A stretch of DNA of 64,000 nucleotides from Dasyornis broadbenti (Eukaryota; Chordata; Aves; Passeriformes; Dasyornithidae): positions 3,843,049-3,907,048 of the forward strand of contig VZRN01006619.1 of NCBI GenBank assembly GCA_013397935.1, in the 5' to 3' direction. The notes beneath the pieces are model-generated. The model had not been told where the DNA came from and did no database searches. It saw only the letters and a list, made by a program, of their open reading frames with translations. This document shows, piece by piece, positions 1 to 13,100 of the stretch. Position 1 is the stretch's first letter; every line of letters begins with the position of its first letter. The position numbers and the translations under genes are program-made.

Positions 1-3000
1 TCTGAAGATCCCAGGGTTTTTTTCCCACTTCAGAGAGAAAGGATACTGAGTTCTGGTGACTGATTCAAAGCCTGGTGACGTCAGTAGGAATATTTTCTTT
101 CATTTTCATAGCATTTTGATTAGACCCTTGGAGAGGACTAACACCGATCTCTGAAGCACTCTAAACTAATCAGACTGTATCTGCAAAATGTGCACGTTCT
201 GCCTAGAAGAAGACAAGTTCTCTACATAGTATTGCACAGTTCTCTCAAGAGGTGAAAGCTATTTTATCGTTTCATCAAATATTATATTCTTTCTAAAATG
301 TTTGTTTCACCTAAACTATATTCTTAGCCTGAGAAGTCTCAAACAGAGCATGGCTGATATTACTTTCCTTCTTTCTCTCCAGAGAAAAGCTTTTCTTTCT
401 CTCCTTTTCCGATCTCTTTGGCCCCTTCAAACAGGTCCCACTGTAACCAGCCTTGTTACAATACACCCACAGTGGCAAAGCTTGCCTTTAGCAGACATTT
501 CTCCATTTAATTCATGCTATTTCTTGTACTAGCTCACGCTGGAAGTTGTTTGTGTTCAAAGCCCTTTTCACACAGTCTCTTTTCTCCTTGAGGAAACTTG
601 ACTGATTCCCAGCTACAGCTCTGTGTCAGAGAGCAGGAAAAATACGTCCGTGGAAGCAGGCTACAGGCATTAGGGTTTTCCTAAAAGGAATAGGTAACAC
701 CAATCAGCACATAATTAGACAAGAATCATTTTTTCTCCCCAGGATCACTCAGGATCATTTCAAACAGAATCTTTTTTTTTCACAACTTAAACACTTAATA
801 ATCAGAAAAAGCTGAAATTCAATGCCATAGAGAGAATACTTTTGGATATTTCTATCTGTTCAAGATCTGTTTTGTCTTCCGGTATTTTTAATATTCAATG
901 TAGCAGCAAATGATCACTTCAGGTGTTACTTTCACCAGTAAAATATCTGGCCTTCCTTATGCTGAGGGCTTACACATATTTGCAAACTTAGCTAATCGCT
1001 TGTTGTTTCAGGGAAATATGTGATTCAGGTATACTTGAAAAGGAAAAAAGTTGTTCTGATGGACAGAATAAATGCTCACAAATTAGCGTTTATTATTTCT
1101 TGTTGGCACCAATGACTTAGTGTGTTGCCTGGGGCAAATCTCTTACCTGCTCCATGCCATAGTTCCTGCATTTACAAAATGATATTACCCAACAGGAATC
1201 TCATTAAATGCAATTAATGCTAGTAAAGTGTTTTGAATCCTCATACAAATGGTGCTATAAACATACAATCTGCATGCTGTACCATTTCAGGATCACTTGA
1301 CCCACTCTGAAATACATCCCACTGACATAAAGCACAGCACAAAGCCCCACAGAAAGAATGCACATAGGAATTAGTGCTAGAAATTGCGCCTACCCAACAC
1401 ATTACTTTCCCAAAGCCATTATTATTTCAGATATATAAATAAACTGTAAATACCCTTGATGAAATTTATAGAGGACACAATGCACTTTCTATGCAGAGAG
1501 TATCCTCACTGGTTTAAAGCACTGGCTTGGGTTTTGATTCACTAGATTATCTGCAGGGCTTAGCCAACAACTGGCTCACCTTTGGGATTTCCTATCCAAA
1601 TACTCCTCCTGCCCAGTCTTGTTTAGTTGATTGAGTAGTGATGAGATCACTTCCTTAGGTGACACAGCTGCAGGCTGCTCAACTACTCTCAATTTTTACA
1701 CATAGAAACAGAACATTTAATACCTTCTGTGGCTGAAAGCAGATTCAACTGATTATGTTTCATGCCAAGACTTTTTGGCCTGTGGTCCCCAGAATTGCTA
1801 ATCAGTACTGATGTTATGAGGCACAGCTGTCCCCATGGTGCACTTCTGTCACCTTGTTGCTTGCAGTGGTTATATATATTCTTGCTCAAGGCGTAAGCAA
1901 GAGTAGGAACTTCTGTGTTCATCCTAACACTTCTGACTGACTTGTTAACTCAGAGCTGTAACAGCAGAGCAAATGTAGACAGGCAATTGCATTTTTATGC
2001 TGTAGTCTCTATTGTATAGATTATTTGGGCACAGGTGGTGTCCTATTGTTACCTGTTTGTCTCCTTTAGGCCATCTCTCCAAAATACATTTGAAAAGCAC
2101 AAGTTTGCCATAGCACTTTATATCAAAGTACACAGAATGTGAATGCAAAGATTCTAGTCTAATAAAGATCTTGAAAACTATTGAAATTTTAGCTTTCTAA
2201 TTGAAATTATTGAGAAGATTTTTGTTGGGATTGTTTCCAACAGGCTTGACCAGTTTTACTCTGGACTTTCTGTTTATTACCAGAGCTACTCTTTTCTGCA
2301 GTTTCTTCATGAACAACACCATTTGCTCAAGGGGAGCAATTGTTTTAGACTCAAAATCACAGTCCTGCTTTCACTGGAACTATATCCTCTCTCACTTTGC
2401 CAATCAGTTATTTAGCTTTAGTTTTGCCTTTTGTGGTGAATTCTAAGTTATGTCATATCAAATATGAGATATATATATATATATTTCATTATTTAGTGGG
2501 GGCTTAGATTTATGGATTTTTTGTTGTATGAAAGAACTTCCATAAATCTTCATCCATAAAAGATATATTTGGAATGAATTTGTGCCTCTCAAGAATCCTC
2601 AGTGCTTAGCAAGATGGAGTCCATACTTCTCATCTTTTTAATTTTTTTTTTGCATATTTTAAGACTTGTTAAGTCTCTTTCCTCATTTTTCCTGGTGACG
2701 AAGCACAAATTAGAGGGAATGAAACCTGAATTTTGAGCAGGAGTAGTGAAAAAATTTATGCTTGCTCTGAATGACAACCTGAGAAAATACACTTTGAATT
2801 CTTCTGCATAATTTTTTACATTTAAATACTAGAATGGTAATTTTAAAGTTTTGCCTTGTATTTGCTCCATCTCAAAGCCCTTGTATAGTGTCACACATCA
2901 GAAAACTCACAGAGTTCCATCCGGGACACTCTAATAATACCCATAAACTAGAAATGAATCATATTAGGGAAATAAAACAATCAAAAGGGTAGCAGACAGC

Positions 3001-4026
3001 CTATTAGGCAAGGTGAGTCTCTCATCTGATATATTATTGCAGTTCAATTGTTCCCACACCTCAGAGCTCTGGGAGAGATCATACATCAAATATGGAGTAC
3101 ATGTTTTCAGAAGATGCACTTAGCCTTTTTTCTTGGTTTCTTGTCTAACCTCCTTAAATCAAAGGATCATTATTGTTTGACATTTTGTCATAGCTCAGCT
3201 GTCCATTTTCATTCATGTAATAACAAACTGTTCTGGGCCTCAGGTTTTATTGCAATGTTTAAAAAGTGGTTCATACTAGAAGTTTATCTTATATAGTGGC
3301 AGATATTCTATAGGTTATTTATTATGATTGAAACTCTCTGTAAAGTTGAGGAGCATTCAAACTTTTTGAAGGGATTTTGGGGTAGGATCCAGAAGGCAGT
3401 GAGTATGTGACTCTTCTGTTCTCTTGGAATACTGCATGAACATTACGAGTGACCAAGAGTGTAGCTGGATAAGAAATAGTCTGCATTAAAAAGAATGCTG
3501 GCACTCACAAGTTTAGATTAAATTAGTCATATTCTCCAAAGTTAGGTTTCAGTAGCAGTTAAGAGTCTTTTCCATAGTCTCTGTCCAGCTTTTCCCCTCA
3601 ATTTAGTCTCCCTAAGCAGCACAGACTTCACCAACAAAGAACAGGTTTCCTGTGGGAAAACCAAACTCTTACTGAAACTTTCTCATACTGCTGACTAAGT
3701 TAATGATTGCTTATAGCTCAGAGACTTTGGATTTTCTTTGCATCAACTGCTGACATTCACACATCAAGGTCTTTTAACTCAATGTGTATGTCAGCAGATA
3801 AAATGAGCACTTAACTTTGGAGAAAGTCACATTTTACTTAACAAGGGCCATTAGTTTGCTAGGACTGCCCTTATTTGATAGTATTAGAAAGGCAGCAGCC
3901 CTACCAAAGGCACTGCTGTTCATTGTTCATGTTTTCCAGCTACTTCAAAATGATTGTACTTTTTGTACACAACTAACATTTTCTTTCCAGAATACATTAA
4001 TCATTATTAATTTTGTATCTCTACAG
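1..4026 (+). other. 5' flank or intron before the first visible CFAP99 exon
   Basis: No exon, RNA gene or full transposon could be supported here. The region is AT-rich with short T runs and a (TA)n tract near 2467-2484. The exon at 4027 starts in phase 0 behind a normal acceptor, so at least one upstream coding exon must exist. I looked here for a Met-containing exon ending in phase 0 at a GT donor and found none that is convincing. The donor-like GTGAGT at about 3012 is preceded by stops in the frames I checked. Confidence 0.5.
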
Positions 4027-4171
4027 ACTCTTAATGTGACAGAAGAAAAATTTGTATTGGATACACTAGCAGGATGCACAGAATATAAGTCCATATTAGA
4101 TGTAGTAGTCAATGCCTTTTATGTTCAGGATGGGAGATACTGCCCAATTTCTGAGCATAATCTCTATATAG
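4027..4171 (+). CDS. CFAP99: CFAP99 coding exon a (first visible)
   Basis: The acceptor is a T-rich tract ending CTACAG and the donor is GTAAGT. It is read in phase 0 and leaves one base (G) for the next exon. It encodes 48 residues including LDTLAGCTEYKS and VVNAFYVQDGRYC, the conserved start of the CFAP99 N-terminal domain. The frame stays open upstream into the intron but looks non-coding there, so the acceptor sets the boundary. No Met start is visible. Confidence 0.85.
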
Positions 4172-7100
4172 GTAAGTTGTCTTTACAACACCAAATGTCT
4201 TTACCACAAAACTTTAAAAACATAGCATTTTACTAGTGTAGGTCTTGGTATTATGTTACGTTGGAAGCATTGTCATTGTGCCTAGTGCAGTGTGAAGTAA
4301 AGGACTTTCTCCTATGTCCTAATGATGTGAAGTCTAAAACCTGAAATTGTTATTTAGTCTGAATTCTTACAGGTGTTAACTGGAATTTTACCTAAGAAAG
4401 TCAGGTAAGATGCAGGTGGAAAATAGCATCATTGGCTGGAAGAAGCATTTGGAAATTTAACCATCCCTTTAAAAAATGTTCTTCAGTGACTTCCCTTTAT
4501 TCTTTTCTATGCAACCCAATATCTCCGCTATTCAGATACAAAACTGTGTAACAAAGCTCTGTGTGCTGAGGAACACAGCACATCCCACAGTATGCAGACA
4601 CAATTGTCTCTATCCATACATGGGTTTCTTCATTACTGACCATCACACTGACATAAGTAGACTTCCCTCTGTCTCCAGGAGTGAGGTCAATTATTTTCAT
4701 TTTATTAGTTACTTAGAACTGGTTATGATACAACTATATGTTATAATCTGAGCTAGTTAATTAGGGTAGTTACTACTCCCAAAGTTATTTCAGGTATAGA
4801 GAGGTACATTAAAAATTAATTTTAAAAATATTTTATGCTATTTATTTAATACACACATGCTGAGGTTGATCTATTAAGTCCCTAAATAAGTTGGAATCAC
4901 AAATTCCCCTGTCACTGGTTCACTAAGTCAGATCAGTTCTGAATCTTTGTGGGTATATTTGAAAGTCAACTTAATTCAAAGTGGTTGAAAAATACAAAGA
5001 AACTTATCTAATATAAATATATCTACATTTTATGTTTCAAAAGCTACTAAATTTTTATGGCAATTCTGGGTGCGTGTGTCAGAATCTGCAAAAGTACAGA
5101 AATCTAAATCAAGCAACAAACAAAAGGGAGCCTAAACTGTCAAGGATGAAATTATTAGTGTATTGAGTTTATGCTAAATGGAAATGCTTCATCGTCTCCA
5201 TTTCTCCAGAGCCATGTTTTTCGTTGTCTGGGGCACATAAATTATACCTTTAAGCTGAGTGTTGCTATAATTGGATTGTCAGGACTGGTCCACTCAAAAG
5301 CCTCCATTAATCATAGGCAGAGGGTAGGCACAGAAAATTTTCCTTTATCAACAAGTTGAGAGTCTAAGGTCATTGGCTTACATTTTTTTAAGCTGCTTGT
5401 GATTCCCTTTGCCAAGCTGCATTGACACTTAAATGATCAAAGCTGCTTATAAAGGCTGTTGCTATGTGTGAGCAGATTTGAATTTAATAAAGCTTGTAGG
5501 AGATAAATGTATATTCTGCTAAGACTGATTAAATATGTTGCTGTACTAAAGCATGAAATTGAAGCCTAAAGATACACTGAGTTGGCTGCAGCACATTGGT
5601 CAGAATTTACTGATTTTAGCATTTCTGTTTGGTGGCAGCTAAAACACTGCACTGTAAGTGAAGGTTGATTGCTCAAAGTGAGTATGATGAAAGCTGATAC
5701 AGGAGCCCATGAACTTGACAGATCTACTAAAATTTCACAGTACTGACTGTGCCTCTTCCTGTATCATAGGATAGAAACATAAATCATTTGGGTTGGAAAA
5801 GACCTCTAAGATCATTGAACTGTGTACTTACTATAGAGGGTACAAGATTCGGGTTTGAAATTTCACAATTTTAAAACTTGATTTTATTCCAATTCAGAAT
5901 AAAAACAAAGGTTACAACATTTTAGGCAAAATTGTCACTTGGAAAAAAATGCAAAATAAATACTAGAAATATTAAATTTTATATTTAAATGTTTTTGTTA
6001 TCTATAATGTTGTTATGTATAATAAACTATGAAATTGGAACAGAAGAGTAAGATCTCTCTGAAAACATTGAAACCAAAGTATTTTGAAAAATATGTTTTT
6101 AAAATTGTTTAAAATTAAGGTAACAGTGTAAATCCCAGAGTATGTTGAGTATAGGGTATAGGTTTATTAGAGTTCCCTGCTCCATTTTAATTGTATGTAT
6201 CTTTTGATAGTTATCTGTTATCTAGCTACTTTTCAGCTAGAAGAGATGGGACTTCAGCACTTCAGCAGAATAGTGAAATCGTTGGACACTGCAAAAATGC
6301 AAAAGGTAATCAAAGTACAAAACATTTTAAAAAAATAATTATCTGTTCATTGTGTTTGATTAATCAGATTAATTTCAACTTTAAGAATAATTTAAATGGA
6401 GAAATTAGTGTTATTTTCTGTTTAAATTCAGAAATTAAATTAGTATTTTGTTATCACAAAACCCTTCCGTTTCTTTATTTACAGGGTGATTCTCATATTC
6501 AGTCAAAGATCAATTTTAAATGTATTTTATACAATCTGAGAAGGTAGAATAATCACATAATTTACAGTTTATGTCATTTACAATTGTCCCTCTAAATTGC
6601 ATACTCTTGCCTCTGCTCACATTCTTGCTTTGACTTTAAACAGATTTTTTGTCGTATGCAATGCATCTGTTGAAACTTGCAGTTCCTGCTGTTTACTGTT
6701 CTTCTTTCCCCTGAACAATGCACTGCCACTTTCATTATCAAGCGTATTGTACTTCCATCACTTTTTCTCCTTTCCAAAAAACTCTGGGTGGCTTGGAGCT
6801 ATGCATGTACCAATTGCCCCAATACAGCATTCAAGTGACTAAACTACTGCTGCCAAATAAAAAGTGGGACAACAAAATTCTGCTTCCTTGTCCTTTTCTG
6901 GAGTCATGAATTTGGGGTCTGCTCCACTATTTGTTTGCTATTTTTCATTATAACTGTAGAAATATAAATATCTTCTGCGTCTCTTTCAAAATTAAAGTGC
7001 TAATTATCTTAAAAGCTGTGTTGTAAAGTGGAGCAGAGTGATAAACTGAGCAGCAATGCTCTCTCATAAGCCCTATTTTCTCAGGAAAATGGGCTAAAAA

Positions 7101-10100
7101 TTAAATTACTGGTGACACAGCATCTGTAACCTCTGATCATCCAGATGTTTCAAAGCATAGTCGAAACACGCTGTTTGAATAACAAAGATGGAATTAAAGA
7201 GATAGGCAAATTTTAATAATTAATACTCAAAAGGCTAAGGTTTATCCTTATAGTGATTACTTTGAATGTTCATGTGGATGCCACTGTCTCTTTAATGAGT
7301 TGCTTTGCAATATGCAGGGAGATAGTAGGTTAAATTGTCTGGTTTTAGATGGACTTACTATGGAATGCTTGTTATTAATTCCATTCAGAGACAAAAATTA
7401 TATATTTCATTAACAGTTAGAAAGAACAGAGGAGTGGCTGGAAGAATTATCATAATCTGGTAGACAGACAAATCACTCTGTCTAAAATGCTCTCCCAGCC
7501 CTCCTTTGGTAAACATCTTAGACACGAGCCACTGGATTGGACGCATCTTGAGCTCATTCAGCTAGCAACACAATTTTCCCACTTCATGCCAGTTATCTGT
7601 TGTTGATGCCATTCATCTAGCCTTATATGGCTTAAACATCAGTGCCCTGATGCTCTGGTTTAGACAATTTCTGCTTCCTTCCCTGGAATAACTCTTTTCT
7701 GATAGGGAAGTGCTGCATTTTCCAATGGTATGCACCTGTTATCATTGTAGCAGGTGTAACTTGGTTTGCTTAAGTACCTTACTAGATCCTCATCACCATG
7801 GTACCTAGTTTTAATTCTCTTGCCTTAGAACAGTTTCTTTGTCTCCAAAGTGATGCTAGATTAAACTAATGCACCTGCAGCAGAGGATTTAGAAGCAGCA
7901 TTTTGTCCTCCCAGCAACAGAGAAAACCAGCAGAAGGCAGATCTGCAGCCTTAGCAACAAAAGTTATCAGAAATTTGGGATTCTCCTTCAGGATGCTGAC
8001 CTCTAGATTTTGCCTGATGACTATTGTGTCTGATTTCAGTTAAGGCACTGAAAATATATTCACATATATTTACCTAGAACAGATTCACTTTAATTAAAAA
8101 ATAAATTTAGCACATTATAGGCTGAATGGAATTTTCTTCATCATCACCACTCAAATGAGTAGTCTTCAGATGAATGAGATCTACCTGTGTGAGATTTAAG
8201 ACCTCTCTCTTAAAGACCTATATGATGAAATCCATTCAACTCAAAGTCACAGCATTTCCCTATGTTTGATGAATGTTCAAATATTTTCATTTAGGCAGAA
8301 TAACAATGCTACCTCACTTACTTTTGTGTGATTATCCTTTTAAGAAATTAGCCATGCATTGCTTGCTCAAGTCTGGTTTTGTATTCTATAGTTCTACATG
8401 CTATTCTTCTATATTTATTTTAAAATTTAAGGATTTGTGTGTTAGAAAAAATACACTGTTCAAATAAAAATTTGAAGTAAGCAGCTTTGTAATTTCTTAA
8501 TTGCCTAGTAAAAAAATGCAAAATACCTAGAATTTACTTTCTAGCATTTAAGAACCTGATTTTTTCTAGTTTGTGTTCTGATTGCTTCTAAAAGCAGTTC
8601 TAAAGAACTTCTGAGACCTTCAAAGCAATATCACTACATAAGAAATGGGCATTGTAATAGCTTTTATGATTAAGTAGGAATAGTAGGACAAGATCAGCCT
8701 TGTGGTGGATGGTGGGTAAAACCAGTCCAAGTTGGGTCAATGATGTTCTCAGGCAGTGGCTGATCTATATGGAGAAACTAAACCTGCTGTTTCTGGCAGT
8801 CACTTCTTTAACTCAAGAGTCAAAAGCTTATATTGTGAATATAAGCATTTCAGCTCTGCAAATGCCTACATGGATGTAAAGATAATACCAGATGAAGAAA
8901 TTGCACATTTTTTATTTGTTTTCTAGAAATCTGTACAATCCTACTGTGTAAAAGTGCATTAAGAATATTATGTTCAAATTCTCAAAAGGTATTGATTCAG
9001 CCCACCTGTAAAAATGAATTACACAACAGTCTTTAATTATACGCCCCTGTCTTACTACAGCCAGAGTATACATTAAAATATAAAAATGGGTACAATTCGT
9101 TTCTGGTGTAATTCCACCCCTTCCAGAAGGGAAATGGATCATGATTATCATGCTGAGTAGAGAAACTTTTGGAGTGTTCAAGGCAGAGAAGTAAGCAGAA
9201 TAATTCTGTTACCAAAATGACTACCAGTGACTTTGCTAGGAAGACAGAGCCTGGTAACATCCAAACGGAAATCTGAGAGAAACCCCATTCTTTTGCTGTA
9301 ATAGCAATGGCTGCTGATATTGGGTTTTCCACCTCTGTTACGTGAGCCAAAGACAAAGCAGAAATATTAGGGATTTTTCCTAGCAATTCAGTTCACAAAA
9401 CACAAGTTTCTACTGTCTTATCACCATCTGTGTTAGGGATTATCAAAACTAAGATTGTGGACTTTGTCTCAGGCACACGCTGGTCAGAAATTATGTCCAG
9501 TCATCCTGCATTGCCATTTGCAATCCCTTCAGTGCCTGGATGACCATTCCAGGACTGCATTCCAAGAATTCTCTAGTGCGATGCATATTGTGGGATACCC
9601 TTACTGTAGCATTTCTCTGGGGCCAGTGATTAAAACAGTACAACAATATACATCACAGTGTTGATATCTGATTATACAGTTAACCATTCTCTGTACCTCA
9701 GGAGTACATAATAGCATTTATCAATCACATAATTACCTATTTGTTTTAATACAGGGAGAAATGCTAGTAACCAGCAGAGGACTGGTGTTGCAATAGGAAG
9801 CTTCAAGGGGTAACAGCCAGCTGTTAAATACGACAGCTAGAAATCATTGTGTGCCTTTCTTATAGTTTTATCTACCTTAGTTGAGTTAACTCAGCTTAGT
9901 CCAGTTGCTTTGTGAAGGATAGTTACAGCAAATATTTAGGAGACAGAATCAGTGAGAGCTGAAAAAACAATTCAGAGGTGTAGTTTCACATGGCACTGTG
10001 TAGACAACTGACTGAAGCCTCTGAGGATGGACTAGGCTATAAAAGAGGACACAGAGGAGTTCCGCTTAATGGAAGCTACTGAAAAAAACCTGCAGTATTT

Positions 10101-13100
10101 ACAAGCCACCACCTGCAGTATTTCTATTCTCTCTGAATACTTAGAAATTTGAAACCAGCTCAGACCTCAGGGTCTGCCTCATTTTAAGAGTATCAGCTCA
10201 TTATCAATCCTGTATTATAATCCCTGTATGCACACTTGTTTAGGTGGGTTTAAAACCACAGTTTTAATAAACTTTATGTATAGTCAGGGTTTCCCATAAG
10301 ATGAGTACTGTGGCAGGGGACATGTTCACTGTAATCACACCTACTGCTGGGATAACTGGATGTACAATTTTGTTATAACAACTGGTAGAAATAGTGTCTA
10401 CACCGTGCATCCTTTCTGGTGGAGGGTATGAATTCCGTCTAGACTTCTGACATTGCATTCATACATTGCAGAAGTACAAATTAGTGTTAGGTGAGGAATT
10501 TAATCCAATATGCATTTGCTACAATGGAAGATCCTCTGTAAGGAAGACTTTCTAGACCAATGGGAATGCATTCCTTGCCATACGCTTATTAAACTCCACG
10601 GACTCTGGAAGGATCAAAAACCCCAACTTCTTCACAATTCAACACTTAGTTTATAATCAAGCTTTTAGGGATGAATGATCATCTTTTGGATGGTGTATTG
10701 ATAAGCTGACATCTGCAAATTCAGGGAGCAATAGTAGTTTCTAGACAAGAAGGAGAATCCAAGGGGATAACATTCATTTAGTCCTGCAGTGCTGATCAGT
10801 CTTTTGATTACCAAAAGCACAACAGATTAAAATAAGGCTAAATTTATAGGTTAATTCCTTGGAAATTGTCTCATCAAGACTATGGATTTCAAGTAATGTG
10901 TTTTCTAGATCTGTTGAACATCTGCAGCAAACACCTTGAGTCAAATATGAATTGTTTGTAGCTGAATTATTCACAAAGTTCTGAGGCACCTTGGGCCTGG
11001 CACCACATTTGAATTAAGAACCTCCTTAGTAGTTCTGCAGAACTAAAAACTCAATACAAAGAACTTTATGGCTCTGTGTAAAACAACTTAAGATGGGGCT
11101 GATGCCAAGCCTGAATTAATAAGCTCTGCAAGTCTCCATTTGGAGCTTCTCAAAGTGACAGTGCTTCCCAGTATGCCTCACAATGTCAATATTATTTAGT
11201 GGACCTTGTTGCTTTTACTGTGATTATTTCAGTGTCATGCTTGTACTTTCATTTCCAAGAATTTTAATGGAAGAGCTAAGGTTCAGGTTTGGAATTTATA
11301 TTGCTGGGAATGATATAGGCCGAATCTGAGTGCCATTTTTCAAGAGTGTTTCAAAAGGACGTTTGAAGAGTTCAAGATTTAAAGAAAGGCTTTTGACCTT
11401 CTGGTGAACTGCAGTGGCAAATAAAAGTTCAAATGTTAGTTGCTATTTCTCCAGCATGTAGAACCCTACAATGTATAAGTGTGCCAAATTTCAGTCTTCT
11501 CATTTAATGGGAATATGCCAATTAATTATATTGCAATAAAAGAAGAAGCCACATCGTATAGCATTTACTATAGTTTTCAGCAATTCTTGCTGCCCAGTTC
11601 TCAGGGGACTGAAAAGAATTTAAGTAATTCAGGTGCAGTGCCAGGCCTGACATATTTCTGGGCTTCGTGGGTCATCCAGTTATAGGTAATCAGAAATCCA
11701 CCTTGGGTATATTAGATTCTGGAACTCTATTGTAAAATTATACTAATATCAGTGTATTCCAGTAGTAATTAATTTTGAATAAAACTGTTGTTTCACAATA
11801 TTTGAAGCAAGTTAAAGATGAATCAACACATCTCTGTGTTATAGCCTCTTGTTTGGTTTTTCTGCCACAAAAAACCCCTTTTTTTACTATCTATTAGTGT
11901 TTCACAGAATAGAGCTAACAGACATGGGACTGTCCACCACCTAATGAGAACCTAAAAGTACTGAGCATCTATGGTAGTAATTACAAGGTAAAATAAAAAC
12001 AAGTTCTTCAGCGGTGTTTGTAGTGAAAGCAACTATCTTCTTCAACTTTCATATTTAAAAGAAACCACTTATTATTAGTTTCTTAGATTCTTGTTCAAGA
12101 AAAAGAATCTGAACACATGGATAAAAGATGAATGGAGTCACTTCTACGATTCAGTTTATGTAAAAGAGAACTGGATTGATCCACTGCTAAGGTAAGTAGT
12201 ATTTAAGTAGCGTCTGGCCACCTCAAAGTTTAAAAGCTGGGGAAAGCTTCCCCTAAAAACTCACATTTCTGTTAAAGTGTTTCTCCTATTGAACTCAGTC
12301 ACTCAGAACCCTTCTTGCCTACATAAGACTTTGGTAATCCTTTTTACTTACCCAGAGGCAAGGTTCTCTTTCAGAGAAGACCTTTCACAGCTGTTGTACG
12401 TTTGCTCCCTGATGCCCCTGAACAGATAAAACATTGTACTCTGAAAAAAGTAAAATAGAAGGTTTAAATTATCTTACAGGGTTAGATGTCATGCCTCATC
12501 AGTCATTTCAACATCTGTATGACATTAAGCATTTGAAAAAATGTTTGACTTCCCTGAGTTTGGCTTTATGCACAGACTTGTTTATACTGGTTGTCATAAA
12601 ATCCCTTCTGAGCAAATCAGATAAGCATATAATCAAGTCTTTTAAAATTATTATTTATTTACACAGTTACAGCATCATTTAACAGCTTAAATGCTGAGAG
12701 GTGCAGCCACTCATTGGTTAGGTGGTGATATGGTAGCAACTGTACGCTTGCCGAACTGGAACATTTTCATGTGGAGGAACAGTAGCTCTGCAGCCTACTG
12801 GGTCACTTTTTACTCTCATTTTTACCCAGAACAGATAAATTACATCAGTGTGGCTGCAGTCACACATCCTTATCGATGCAGTATAGATTAATGCAGATGA
12901 TGGCAAACACTGGTAGACAAAACCATGCTACAAACAATGTCAGCTGAAAAGGAGTTTGCATCTGGTTCTGTCATATCAAAGTCCCCAGAATTAATCCTTT
13001 CAGACTGTGTAGTTTATTAGCACTTTAGGAAACATATAACATAGATTTGGCTTACCCTACTCTGAATTCCTCTGAGTTCGACAGGGACCACAGGGATATA

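Noticed and set aside
9033..9386. 117-codon minus-strand frame with a hydrophobic stretch
   Set aside because: It overlaps another frame in a different register, has no start context or splice support, and lies in an otherwise featureless intron.
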